From NCBI RefSeq assembly GCF_003432385.1, contig NZ_CP031841.1:4216165-4280164 (forward strand): a DNA stretch of 64,000 bases. The letters run 5' to 3'. Below are positions 15,993-25,017 of the stretch, piece by piece. A model generated the notes under the pieces. The model was not told the origin of the DNA and made no database searches. It saw only the letters and a program-made list of their open reading frames with translations. The position numbers and the translations under genes are program-made. Positions within the stretch are counted from its first letter, which is position 1; each line of letters opens with the position of its first letter. This stretch comes from Breoghania sp. L-A4 (GTDB taxonomy: Bacteria; Pseudomonadota; Alphaproteobacteria; Rhizobiales; Stappiaceae).

Positions 15993-16901
15993 TTACGACG
16001 CGGCGATGGCCTCGGCCGCGCCGGCTTCAAGCGCCTTGGACTGCGAGATCATCGCTGACTGCACCTTCTCGAAGGCGCGGACCTCGATCTGCCGCACACG
16101 TTCGCGCGACACACCGAATTCGCCCGAGAGATCCTCGAGCGTGATCGGATCTTCCGACAGCCTGCGCGCCTCGAAGATGCGGCGTTCGCGCTCGTTGAGC
16201 ACGTCCAGCGCCTGGGTCAGAAGCGAGCGGCGATGATCGAGCTCTTCCTGCTCGGCCAGCAACGTTTCCTGGCTTTCGCTGGTGTCGACGAGCCAGTCCT
16301 GCCATTCGCCGCCGCCGTCACCGTCGGTGCGGATCTGCGCGTTGAGCGAGCTGTCGCCCGACAGGCGCCGGTTCATGGAGATGACTTCTTCCTCCGACAC
16401 GCCAAGGCGCGTCGCGATCTTCGTCACATGCTCATGGTTGAGTTCGCCGTCTTCCAGCGCCTGGATCTGTCCCTTGACCTTGCGCAGGTTGAAGAACAGC
16501 CGCTTCTGGTTGGCCGTGGTGCCCATCTTCACGAGGCTCCACGAGCGCAGGATGTATTCCTGGATCGAGGCCTTGATCCACCACATCGCATAGGTGGCGA
16601 GACGGAAGCCCTTGTCCGGCTCGAAGCGTTTCACCGCCTGCATCAGCCCGACATTACCTTCGGAAATGACTTCCCCGATCGGCAGGCCGTAGCCGCGATA
16701 GCCCATGGCGATCTTGGCCACGAGACGCAGGTGTGACGTCACCAGCTTGTGCGCAGCCTCGGAATCCTCATGCTCCTTGTAGCGTTTGCCGAGCATGTAT
16801 TCTTCCTGCGGCTCCAGCATCGGGAAGCGGCGGATTTCGGTGAGATAACGGCTGAGACCGTTTTCACCGGCAGAGATAGCGGGAACGGCGGCACGGGCCA
16901 T
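15993..16901 (-). CDS. rpoH: RNA polymerase sigma-32 factor (heat shock)
   Basis: 302 residues from ATG 16901, which has GAGGGG 8 bases upstream; an in-frame GTG at 16910 is less likely. Region 2 has GNVGLMQAVKRFEPDKGFRLATYAMWWIKASI. The RpoH-specific box is NQKRLFFNLRK. Region 4.2 carries the helix-turn-helix DLSGEFGVSRERVRQIE. It directs transcription of chaperone and protease genes such as ftsH, also in this window. Alphaproteobacteria often carry several rpoH genes; which paralogue this is cannot be told. Confidence 0.95.
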   Translation of the reverse strand: MARAAVPAISAGENGLSRYLTEIRRFPMLEPQEEYMLGKRYKEHEDSEAAHKLVTSHLRLVAKIAMGYRGYGLPIGEVISEGNVGLMQAVKRFEPDKGFRLATYAMWWIKASIQEYILRSWSLVKMGTTANQKRLFFNLRKVKGQIQALEDGELNHEHVTKIATRLGVSEEEVISMNRRLSGDSSLNAQIRTDGDGGGEWQDWLVDTSESQETLLAEQEELDHRRSLLTQALDVLNERERRIFEARRLSEDPITLEDLSGEFGVSRERVRQIEVRAFEKVQSAMISQSKALEAGAAEAIAAS

Positions 16902-17081
16902 GCAATGCACCCCTCAAATGATTGCGGATGATCGGTGGCGGAAAAAACGGCGTATTCTCGCGGTTTTCAGGCCACCGACGAACCTTCCCCTTAAGGCAAG
17001 GCATCTGGTCCGGGCGCCCATAGCGGCACGCCCGGTCGTTATGATATAGGGTGCAATGCGTCAATTTCACGGCTTTGGGGT

Positions 17082-18137
17082 CTAAATTTCTCCAAAAGCC
17101 GCGACAAGCTCCGCGAAATCCTCGGGCAATGCGCTCTCAAAGCGCAGGATTTCGCCCGTTGTCGGATGCTCGAAGGCCAGCAGCACGGCGTGCAGCGCCT
17201 GGCGGTGGAACCGGCCGACAACCTCGCGCGCATGTTCGGGCAGCTTCTGCGCCTTGGTCTTGAAATGCGCGCCATAGTCGGCGTCGCCGATCAGCGGATG
17301 GCCGATATGCGCCATGTGCACGCGGATCTGGTGCGTGCGGCCGGTCTCCAGCCGGCACTCGACCAGCGAGGCGATCGCGTCGGTGTCCAGGGCTCCGAAC
17401 CGGGTCTTCATTTCCCAATGCGTGATGGCTTCCTTGCCGCCGCGGCTTTCCTTGGAGCGCACCACGGCGATCTTCAGCCGGTTGGCGAGCGAACGGGCCA
17501 GCGGCGCGTCGATCGTGCCCCGGCGCGAGGGCGGCGCGCCCCAGACCAGCGCCATATAGGCGCGTTCCAGCGCGTTGGTGCGGCCGTGGTCGGCGAATTG
17601 CGCGGACAGCCCGCGGTGGGCGGCGTCCGTCTTGGCCACCACCAGCAGTCCCGAGGTATCCTTGTCGATACGGTGGACGATGCCCGGCCGCTTGACGCCG
17701 CCGATGCCCGACAGCGTGTCGCCGCAGTGATGCAGCAGCGCGTTGACCAGCGTGCCCGTCCAGTTGCCGGGACCGGGATGCACCACCAGGCCCGCCGGCT
17801 TGTCGATGACGATCAGGTCGTCGTCCTCGAAGACCACGGTGAGCGGGATGTCCTCGGGCTGCGGATTGGCGTCCACTGGCGCGGGTTCATCGACCTCGAC
17901 CACATCGCCTTCGTTGACCCGGTAATTGGGCTCGACTATCGTGCGCCCGCCGACGCGCACGGCGCCCTGCTTGATCAGTGCCTTGTAGCGACTGCGGCTG
18001 TGGGTTCCGGCGCGCGCGGTCAGCCATGAGTCGAACCGCTGGCCGGTCTCCTCCACAGCCACGGTGAATGTCAGCACGGCGCCCGCGCCGTCTTCCTCGT
18101 CGTCTTCCACATTATCTTGCACGGACACATCCGCCAT
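17082..18137 (-). CDS. rluD: 23S rRNA pseudouridine synthase, RluD type
   Basis: 351 residues. An N-terminal acidic stretch is followed by the S4 domain (about 25-85) and the RluA-family catalytic motif GIVHRIDKDTSGLLVVAKT with its active aspartate. C-terminal HMAHIGHPLIGD and HRQALHA are family signatures. It modifies helix 69 uridines of 23S rRNA. ATG 18137 has GGAAG upstream on its strand. Its start codon overlaps the start codon of the divergent gene at 18136. Confidence 0.92.
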   Translation of the reverse strand: MADVSVQDNVEDDEEDGAGAVLTFTVAVEETGQRFDSWLTARAGTHSRSRYKALIKQGAVRVGGRTIVEPNYRVNEGDVVEVDEPAPVDANPQPEDIPLTVVFEDDDLIVIDKPAGLVVHPGPGNWTGTLVNALLHHCGDTLSGIGGVKRPGIVHRIDKDTSGLLVVAKTDAAHRGLSAQFADHGRTNALERAYMALVWGAPPSRRGTIDAPLARSLANRLKIAVVRSKESRGGKEAITHWEMKTRFGALDTDAIASLVECRLETGRTHQIRVHMAHIGHPLIGDADYGAHFKTKAQKLPEHAREVVGRFHRQALHAVLLAFEHPTTGEILRFESALPEDFAELVAAFGEI

Positions 18138-18495
18138 GAGCACTTCCAATTTCAACGATGGCGACGAGACCCCGCTCGATCCCGCCGCCGAACGGCTGCA
18201 GCAGAAGCTGCGCCGGCTGGTTTTCTTCTCGTCCCTTATCATGGTTGGAGGACTTATCGCGGTCTTTTCGGTGATTCTCTACAAGGTGATCGGTCCGGGC
18301 GCCAAGCCCGCTGCGATTTCTGCGGAAGCGATAGCCGCCACCATCGCCGTAGGCCCCGACGCCAAGGTGCGCGACATCGAGTTCGAGAACGGTCGCATGA
18401 TCGTGCTGATCGAGGAAGGCACGGCCACCGCGCTGCTGCAGATAGACCCCGCCACCGGCCGCGTCCTCTCCCGCACCGACTTCGTCTCGCGGTAA
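18136..18495 (+). CDS. Small membrane-anchored protein, DUF6476-like
   Basis: 119 residues with one membrane helix near 33-55 (FFSSLIMVGGLIAVFSVILYK) and a short soluble domain ending DPATGRVLSRTDFVSR. Small proteins of this kind are common beside rluD in Rhizobiales. The function is unknown. The ATG sits on the same CATG tetramer as the rluD start on the other strand, and it has no good ribosome site. Confidence 0.75.
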   Translation: MSTSNFNDGDETPLDPAAERLQQKLRRLVFFSSLIMVGGLIAVFSVILYKVIGPGAKPAAISAEAIAATIAVGPDAKVRDIEFENGRMIVLIEEGTATALLQIDPATGRVLSRTDFVSR

Positions 18496-18599
18496 CCCGC
18501 CCTCTTGCTTGGGGAGGATTGGGGCGAGGGGGCAAGGCCATTCGCGCTTCGGGACCGGGCCTGCCACACAATAGATTGTCATCCCGGGCGAGCATGGCG

Positions 18600-19740
18600 A
18601 GACCCGGCAACTGTGTTGTTGAGTGTGTCATGCGTGGAACGGGACACCGTCTCTTAGGATGGCGTTTGCGGTGACGAGGATTTTTCTGGCCAGCGCGATC
18701 ATGGTGACCTTGAAGGGTTTTCCGCGATCGACCAGGGCCCGGGCATAGGCCTTGAAACGCGAGTTGGAGCGCGCCGCGGTGACGGCGGCCATGTAGAGGG
18801 CGTCGCGCACCCGCTTGCGCCCACCCTTGATCGCGCGGTGGCCCCGGAAACGGCCGCTGTCGACATTGAAGGGCGCAAGACCCGCAAGCGCCGCGATCGC
18901 CTTGGGCGATGTGGTGCCGAGCTCACGCATCAGCGCGATCAGCGTCGTGGCGGCGACCGGGCCGATACCGGGAATGGAGCGCAGCAGCCTTTCCATCCCC
19001 GCGAACGTCGCATTGGCCCGGATGAGGGCGGCGCGCTCGGCCTCCACAGCGGCGATCTCCTCATTCAGCCAGGCAAGGTGGCGCTCCAGGCTCGACCGCT
19101 CGCACTCATGGGCCTCGGCAAGACGAAGCTTTTCCTGCTGGCGAATGGCGACCAACTGGTCGCGGCGCTTGTGTACGCCGGAGAGCCGGTCACGCGCCTC
19201 GTCGGCCGCCGGCGTGGCCTGCGGATCGAGGCACTGCCCCATGGCGGCGAGCATGCGGGCGTCGATGGCATCCGTCTTGGCGATGAGGCCGAGTGAGCGG
19301 GCAAAGTCGCGGGCACGGGAGGGATTGACCCGGGCAAAGCGCAGCGCGTGTCCGGCCAACGCCCGGGCAAGCGTGCGGTCAAAGCGGCCCGTCGCCTCGA
19401 AGACGACGAAGAGCTGACGCTCACCAAGGCCTGCGAGCCATGCCTCGATGGCCTCGGCCGTGTTGTCAACGCGCCGATGGGTGTCGTAAAGCCCATCAAA
19501 AATATCGAGATGATGCTTGGAAACATCGATTCCAATGAAGCCAGGGTGTATCCTCATGGCGCCTGTCCCTGTGCTGCGAGGTCCGGTTGCGGCGGCCTCG
19601 ATCAACTGTTCAGGTTTGGATCTGTCTGCGCGGGCGGGGATCCGTGCCGGTTCTCGGTCTGCAAAACCTGGGACCCAACGATCTCCCGTCCGCACCCATT
19701 CTGACACATCGACAATACACAGGGACCCAGTAGCCGACAG
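18600..19740 (-). mobile_element. IS110-family insertion sequence 2 (ends approximate)
   Basis: An intact transposase gene with about 180 bases of noncoding sequence upstream of it (19558-19740), the candidate bridge-RNA region. REP-like sequence borders both sides: GTCATCCCGGG near 18580 and the hairpin 19808-19852. The element seems to have landed in a repeat cluster. The exact ends are not determinable from one copy. Confidence 0.65.
18628..19557 (-). CDS. IS110-family transposase, intact
   Basis: 309 residues from ATG 19557. The N-terminal DEDD domain has FIGIDVSKHHLDIF, VVFEATGRFDR and AKTDAIDARML. A coiled-coil-like middle follows, then the C-terminal Transposase_20 domain with LRSIPGIGPVAATTLIALM and IKGGRKRVRDALYMAA. 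It catalyses recombination guided by a bridge RNA. It is only distantly related to the transposase at 13843, so the two insertions are independent. The longer frame to 19857 is the noncoding end of the element. Confidence 0.9.
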   Translation of the reverse strand: MRIHPGFIGIDVSKHHLDIFDGLYDTHRRVDNTAEAIEAWLAGLGERQLFVVFEATGRFDRTLARALAGHALRFARVNPSRARDFARSLGLIAKTDAIDARMLAAMGQCLDPQATPAADEARDRLSGVHKRRDQLVAIRQQEKLRLAEAHECERSSLERHLAWLNEEIAAVEAERAALIRANATFAGMERLLRSIPGIGPVAATTLIALMRELGTTSPKAIAALAGLAPFNVDSGRFRGHRAIKGGRKRVRDALYMAAVTAARSNSRFKAYARALVDRGKPFKVTMIALARKILVTANAILRDGVPFHA

Positions 19741-19908
19741 CCTCAGCGGTTCAAGCGTGCCATCGCCACAGCGTGCAACAAGTCCGAAACAAGAGCCGAA
19801 AATCCAACGGCTACTGGGTCCCGGCTTTCCGCTTCGCTGCAGCCGGGATGACATCAACGACTTGCGAAAACTCAGTTGATGGCACCCAAGAGAAGAGCAC
19901 CAGGCCCG
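19558..19908. repeat. IS110 noncoding end followed by REP hairpin
   Basis: A perfect 15-bp inverted repeat, GGGACCCAGTAGCCG (19722-19736) and CGGCTACTGGGTCCC (19808-19822), separated by 71 bases. The right copy continues into a CCGGGATGACATC repeat. No gene is present. The left portion to about 19740 probably belongs to the insertion sequence. Confidence 0.6.
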
Positions 19909-20649
19909 CTACCCCAGGTCGCCGGCCCACTGGGCGGGGCGGACGCGGGTGGTGCGGACCTTGATGCCGGCGCCGAACATATGCGCGGCGCCTTCCAGGA
20001 ACACGTCGAGCGCATTGGCGATCACGCGGGCTTTGTTCTCCATCACCGGGATTTCATAGATGTGCTTGCGCAACCCGTAATAGAAGATGCCGCCGTGCAG
20101 GATCCAGCCCAGCTCCAGCTCGGCGCTTGAGGGCGGCTCCACGGTCGGCAGTCCCGCTTCGGCGCGATACTCCAGCACGATCCGCTTGAGGATGCGATCC
20201 TCCACGATCGTCACGTACCACTTGTTGATCTCGACGCCCTTGAGGCCCGAGAACAGGTAGATACGCATCCATTCGCGGGTGAAGATGGCGTCGGTATAGG
20301 CCTCGTAGAAATCCTGCAGCCGCTGGCGCAGAGGCCGCGCGCGATCGGCCAGCAGCACGTCCCACTCCGGGTTCCAGCGGTTGACGTAGACCTGGTCGTA
20401 GACCTCGCGGATCAGATCGTCCTTGGTTGGAAAATAGCGGTAGAGCAGCGGCTGGGTGACGCCGAGCCGGCGCGCCAGTTCCCGCGTGCCGCCGTCAAAG
20501 CCGACTTCCGCGAAAAACGCCACCGCCTTATCGACGAAATCCTGCCGGCGCTCCTCGGGCGTCAGCCGCTTCTGCCGTCCCGCCGCCTTGGCGGGCGCCT
20601 TGCCGGGGACGGCGGCTGCCGCGCTGTCGCTGTCTCGGTCGCTGCTCAT
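19909..20649 (-). CDS. TetR-family regulator, probable repressor of the ATTTATC regulon
   Basis: 246 residues from ATG 20649. A low-complexity Ala/Pro N-terminal tail of about 30 residues precedes the helix-turn-helix GTRELARRLGVTQPLLYRYFPTKDDLI. The ligand domain is unlike well-known members. It lies 105 bases after the flavin reductase on the same strand, so it may be the last gene of the VOC operon and autoregulated. It is the only TetR protein near the four palindromes at 2671, 10923, 23068 and 23222. That link is inferred from position and site symmetry. Confidence 0.85.
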   Translation of the reverse strand: MSSDRDSDSAAAAVPGKAPAKAAGRQKRLTPEERRQDFVDKAVAFFAEVGFDGGTRELARRLGVTQPLLYRYFPTKDDLIREVYDQVYVNRWNPEWDVLLADRARPLRQRLQDFYEAYTDAIFTREWMRIYLFSGLKGVEINKWYVTIVEDRILKRIVLEYRAEAGLPTVEPPSSAELELGWILHGGIFYYGLRKHIYEIPVMENKARVIANALDVFLEGAAHMFGAGIKVRTTRVRPAQWAGDLG

Positions 20650-20754
20650 GGTCCGCTGTTTCGCACGTTCAAAAAATATCCCGGTTCCCCGCACGCTTCC
20701 GGCGGCAAGCGCCCGCGGCCATGCAAGGTTTTTCCGTGAAATCCGATTGCCGCC

Positions 20755-21327
20755 TCATACGCTCTTTGCGAAGGAACCGAAAGCCCCGCCGCAAAATACC
20801 AGGGGCTCGCGCGCCTGCGTGTCATAGGCTTCCACCGCGCCCAGGAAGATCACGTGATCCCCGCCATAATAGCGGTCTTCGTTGCGGCACTGAAAGCGCG
20901 CCACCGCATCCCTGATCAGGGGCGCCCCGCCGAGCCCGGTTTCCGTGGCGATTCCCCTGAACCGGTCCTCAACCGGCTTGGCGAACTGCATCGCCACATC
21001 GGCCTGGTCGACGCCGAGCACATTGATGGCGAAGTGACTGGCGTTCTGGAACACCGCCAGGTTGGGCGAATATTGCGCGAGACTCCACAGCACCAGCGGC
21101 GGGTTGAGCGAAACGGACGAAAACGAATTCGCGGTCAGCCCGATTCGCGCGCCGTCCCCGCCCATCGCGGTGATCACCGTGACGCCGGTGGAAAAGCAGC
21201 CCAGCGCGTCGCGAAACGCCCGCGGATCCCCGGGATCACCCGGGCCGCCGCCACTGCCGCGGGGATCGCTCGCGCCACGGCGCGCCGCGGTCTCCGGATT
21301 GGCCGTCTTGCGGGCTCGGTTGGTCAC
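20755..21327 (-). CDS. Flavin reductase (HpaC/RutF-like)
   Basis: 190 residues. The FMN-reductase split barrel has AFRDALGCFSTGVTVITAM and GLTANSFSSVSLNPPLVLWS, which are family signatures. It supplies reduced flavin to a partner monooxygenase, most simply the enzyme encoded 24 bases upstream. The LLM monooxygenase at 437 could also draw on it. The N-terminal 35 residues are Gly/Pro-rich and probably disordered. Confidence 0.88.
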   Translation of the reverse strand: MTNRARKTANPETAARRGASDPRGSGGGPGDPGDPRAFRDALGCFSTGVTVITAMGGDGARIGLTANSFSSVSLNPPLVLWSLAQYSPNLAVFQNASHFAINVLGVDQADVAMQFAKPVEDRFRGIATETGLGGAPLIRDAVARFQCRNEDRYYGGDHVIFLGAVEAYDTQAREPLVFCGGAFGSFAKSV

Positions 21328-21351
21328 GGGTCACTCACTCCGGGGTTGATG

Positions 21352-22565
21352 TCACAGGGTCGCGTTGTCGACGCGCAGGCCCAGTTCGGCGCGGCCGTGG
21401 GTGGCGCCCGAGGCGTCGAAATTGAACGCGATGTGGGTGGCGATGGCATGCGCGTCGCGAAACCGCCTCTGCGCCGCGGATTTCGAATAAAGCGCGTCCG
21501 CGCCGAAGGAGGAAAACAGCAGGTTCACGGCCTCGGTGCACAGGCCCACCGCATAGGCGCCGTCGCGCCGGTAGCGCGTCTTGGTCGCCATATCCGGCAC
21601 GCGGCCGGCCCGCGCATCCTCCATCGCCTCGATGCAACAGCCGCGCATGATCCGCCGCGCGGCATCCACCCGGGCGCCGGCCGCCGCGATCCTGATCTGC
21701 GTCGACTGGAAATCGGAGATCCGGCCGCCGGAGTATTTCGCCGTGCGCATGCGCATGCGCTCGGTAAACTCGTCGAGCAGCGCCTGCGCGTTGCCCAGCG
21801 CCACGCCCGACAGCACGAAGGGAAACAGCGCGAAGACCGGAATGCGGTAGAGCGGATTGGGATTGAGCGCGGCGCCCGGCGGCGGCCCACCCTTCAGATC
21901 GGCGACGCTGAGGGTCATCTCCTCGGGCACGAAGACGCCGTCGGCCGCCACATCGTTGGAGCCCGTGCCGCACAGGCCCGCCACGTGCCAGGTGTCGATC
22001 ACCGTGTAGTCGGATTGCGGCACCAGAAACACCCGGCTTTCCGCCGGCTGGATTTCCTCTTCGGGCTGCACGACGCCCGCCAGCATGTTCCAGCTGCTGG
22101 GCCAATGCCGGAGGAAAACGGCCAGCGGCCGGAGAGCCTGTATCCGCCCTCGACCCGGGTTGCCTTGCCGCAGGGGAAAATGAACGCCGAGGCGATCAGC
22201 ACATCCGGATCCTCCGCCCACAGGCGCTCCTGGGCCTGCGGCGGGAACATCCCCAGCATCCAGTGATGGCTGGCGAGATTGCCGAACACCCAGCCCACCG
22301 ACGCGTCGCCGTACGCCAGGACTTCCGCGAAATCCACCAGCGCCACATAGTCGAATTCGTCGCCGCCGATCCGCGCCGGCTGCAACACGCGGAAGATCCC
22401 CGCCGCATGCAGGTCGCGCTCGGTTTCCGGCTGCAGGCGGCGCAGCGTCTCAGCCTCCGAAGCGCGCTCTCGCAGGCTCGGCGCGAGCGCGCGCGCCATC
22501 TCCAGCCGCCGCTCGTAAGCCTGCGCGCGATCCGGGGCCACCTCCACCGCAGTGGGCGCACTCAT
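21352..22565 (-). CDS. Acyl-CoA dehydrogenase-fold flavin monooxygenase, frameshifted
   Basis: The two frames together give about 404 residues. The N-terminal helical domain comes from 22565. The break is in the GGG run 22099-22101, after the RWPFSSGIG motif, and SSWNMLAG resumes the family sequence in the next frame. The remainder runs to 21352. It resembles HpaH-C2, HsaA and DszC-type oxygenases that hydroxylate aromatic rings with FADH2/FMNH2 from a partner reductase, here the next gene. The start overlaps the VOC stop by 4 bases. The frameshift is more likely an error than decay. Confidence 0.8.
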
Positions 22566-23053
22566 GCCTTCGCTCCGCGCCGCTCCGGGCGATCGAAATA
22601 CAACGACGCCTTCAGCGCCTCGCCCTCCTGCGGCGCGAAATCGGCAAGCGGCCGCATTTCCGGGATTCGCGCGCGGTCGAGCGTGGTGACGTCCGGCCAG
22701 TCGATCTCCACCAGATTGCCGCCGGGATCGCGCAGATACATCTGCACCGCGCCGTCCGGCAGCTCGTTGATGGCGTTGCGGAACGTCGTGCCGTCGAGCA
22801 GGCCCAGTTCCTTGGCCTTGTCGTAGACGGCATGGAAATCGTCCACGTCGATGGCGAAATGCTGGAAGGCGGGAACCACGTCCTCCAGTTCGAAGACATG
22901 CAGCTGCAGATCACCCAGGCGCAGGTACTGGGTGCGGAAGCCGAAATTGTAGGTTGGAATCCGCTCCATCCCGAGCACCTCCTCGTAGAAGCGCAGCGAG
23001 GCATCGAGATCGGTCGCACCGATGGACAGGTGATTCAAACCGGTTGCGCGCAT
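22562..23053 (-). CDS. VOC-family protein (glyoxalase/extradiol dioxygenase type)
   Basis: 163 residues from ATG 23053, which has GGAGAATGAC upstream. Two beta-alpha-beta modules carry candidate metal ligands: the histidine of LNHLSIG, the histidine of AFQHFAID and the glutamate of GGNLVEIDWPD. This pattern fits single-domain extradiol dioxygenases or related lyases. As first gene of the VOC-monooxygenase-reductase operon it could cleave the ring after hydroxylation. That step is inferred. Confidence 0.8.
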   Translation of the reverse strand: MRATGLNHLSIGATDLDASLRFYEEVLGMERIPTYNFGFRTQYLRLGDLQLHVFELEDVVPAFQHFAIDVDDFHAVYDKAKELGLLDGTTFRNAINELPDGAVQMYLRDPGGNLVEIDWPDVTTLDRARIPEMRPLADFAPQEGEALKASLYFDRPERRGAKA

Positions 23054-23067
23054 GTCATTCTCCATTT

Positions 23068-23085
23068 ATTTATCGATTGATAAAT
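23068..23085. promoter_or_regulatory. TetR-type operator, copy 3
   Basis: ATTTATCGATTGATAAAT with perfect 7-bp arms, 14 bases upstream of the VOC start codon, so a bound repressor would cover the promoter or leader. Confidence 0.78.
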
Positions 23086-23221
23086 TAATAGCGCAATCCA
23101 ATAGGACGGGCAATCCCCGCCGGATAGAGACACGATGCGCACCAGACATACACCCGATTGTCTCGAAAACCCACCCCATGCGGCGCTGGCGGCGACCATC
23201 GTTTGACAGAACCCGTCAGTT

Positions 23222-23239
23222 ATTTTTCAATCGATAAAT
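23222..23239. promoter_or_regulatory. TetR-type operator, copy 4
   Basis: ATTTTTCAATCGATAAAT. The surrounding AGTTATTT...AAATAACT (23218-23243) extends the symmetry. It lies 108 bases upstream of the cyclase gene and in the same divergent region as copy 3. Confidence 0.72.
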
Positions 23240-23347
23240 AACTCCGATTCCAAGCGCAAGGAAGCGCGCGGCGCCGGGCAGTCCGCCCGGCCCTTGCGGC
23301 CAACGAAACAACAGCAAGCGCCGCACACAGGCGACACGGGAGGCGAC

Positions 23348-24303
23348 ATGGACATTTCCAGGGGCAAGGCGGCGATCTACGAGGCGGCCAAGAAGCTCTC
23401 CAACTGGGGCCGCTGGGGCCACGACGACCAGATCGGCACGCTCAACAACATCGAACCGTCGGACATCGTCGCGGCCGCCGGGCTGATCAGGAAGGGCCAG
23501 GTCTTCTCGCTCGGACTGTCGCTCAAGGAGCCGATCCAGTCCGGGCTGTTCGGCGGCCGCTGGAACCCCATCCACACCATGCTGGCCACCGGCACGGACG
23601 CGGCGGCCGGCAATCAGGACGATCCAGCGCCGTATTTGCGCTACGCGGATGACGCCATCAACATGCCGTGCCAGGCCTCCACCCAGTGGGACGCCCTGTG
23701 CCACATCTTCCTCGATGACAAGATGTACAATGGCTATGACGCGACGGAGGTGGACGCGCGCGGCGCAAGAAAACTCGGCATCGAGCATGTGCGCGACAAG
23801 ATGGTCGGCCGCGGCGTGCTGCTCGACATGGCGCGCTTCAAGGGCGTCGACAGCCTCGATGACGGCTACGCGGTGACCAACGCCGATCTGGACGCCTGCG
23901 CGGCGCATCAGGGGGTGGAGATCAGGAAAGGCGATTTCGTTATTCTGAGGACCGGGCACCAGGAGCGGTGCCTGGCCGCCGGCGACTGGACCGGCTACGC
24001 CGGCGGCGATTCCCCGGTTACGCGTTCGAGACTGCCTACTGGATCAGGGAACACGACATCGCCGCCATCTGTTCCGACACCTGGGGCTGCGAGGTGCGTC
24101 CAAACCAGACCAATGAGGCCAACCAGCCCTGGCACTGGGTGGTGATCCCGGCGATCGGCATTTCCATGGGCGAGATTTTCTATGTGAAGGAACTGGCGGA
24201 GGATTGTGCGAAGGACGGTGTCTACGAGTTCTTCTTCACTGCCCCGCCCATGCATCTGCCCGGCGCCGCCGGCAGCCCGATCAACCCCCAGGCGATCAAG
24301 TAG
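23348..24303 (+). CDS. Cyclase-family (kynurenine formamidase/isatin hydrolase-like) protein, frameshifted
   Basis: About 318 residues across a break at the CCCC run 24012-24015; one added C joins GYAGGDSP to GYAFETAYWIREHD. The metal-site region reads STQWDALCHIF, a variant of the family HxGTHxD motif. PWHWVVIPAIGISMGEIF and FFFTAPPMHLPGAAGSP are family C-terminal signatures. These manganese enzymes hydrolyse amide or lactam bonds. Control by operator copy 4 places it in the ring-catabolism regulon, perhaps opening an N-containing ring product. The start has GGGAGG upstream. Confidence 0.8.
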
Positions 24304-24453
24304 ACCGGTCGGAAGCAGACAGGCGATCCGCGCGGAAGCCAGAGGCATCCGCGCGGAATCGCCGGGTGGAGGACGCAAGGGGCGCGTCCTCCACCTCCAA
24401 TATGTTCGCGGCGCGGCGCCGGATCGCGTGCCCCGCGAGATCGGGCATACGGC

Positions 24454-25017
24454 TCACTGGCGCTTGCGCCCGGTGATCATCGCGCGCACCAGGTTTTCGC
24501 CGTGCGCAAGACTGGCAAACGCCACGCCGGCGAGATGCAGGGCGATCAGCCCGAGCGTCAGGTTCACGACGATCTCATGCGCCTCTTCGACCCACTCGAC
24601 GCCCCAGAACCGGTCCATGGTCATCATCACGCCGGTGGCGGTGATCAGCGACAGCATCACCAGCAGGGCGATCACCATGGCGCCGCCGGCGGGATTGTGG
24701 CCGAGATGGCGCGGCGCCTTCCGCGTTGCGCTGTCGCGCAGATACGCGCCGACCGCTTTGGGACCGCGCACGAAATCGCGAAAACGGGCATGGCGCGACC
24801 CGACAAATCCCCAGACCACGCGCAGCGCGACAAGACCCGCGATGACGTAACCGGCCTTCTCGTGCGCTGCGCCCCATTCGTCGCCGGTCGCATAGGCGAA
24901 AACGAACGCCGCCACCAGGCTCCAGTGAAACAGGCGAACGAGCGGATCCCACACCCGGACCTCCTCCGGCCGCTCCACGCGGCCGGAGGAGGTCGCCTCG
25001 GAGGCGCTCGACATCAA
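24454..25017 (-). CDS. Cytochrome b561-domain membrane protein
   Basis: 187 residues with four membrane helices. Candidate haem histidines are in RLFHWSL, AAHEKAGY, EAHEIVVN and IALHLAG. This di-haem b561 type (Ni/Fe-hydrogenase b-subunit-like) carries electrons across the inner membrane. The start codon overlaps the stop of the PepSY gene upstream (25014-25017), so the pair is translationally coupled. Confidence 0.85.
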   Translation of the reverse strand: MMSSASEATSSGRVERPEEVRVWDPLVRLFHWSLVAAFVFAYATGDEWGAAHEKAGYVIAGLVALRVVWGFVGSRHARFRDFVRGPKAVGAYLRDSATRKAPRHLGHNPAGGAMVIALLVMLSLITATGVMMTMDRFWGVEWVEEAHEIVVNLTLGLIALHLAGVAFASLAHGENLVRAMITGRKRQ

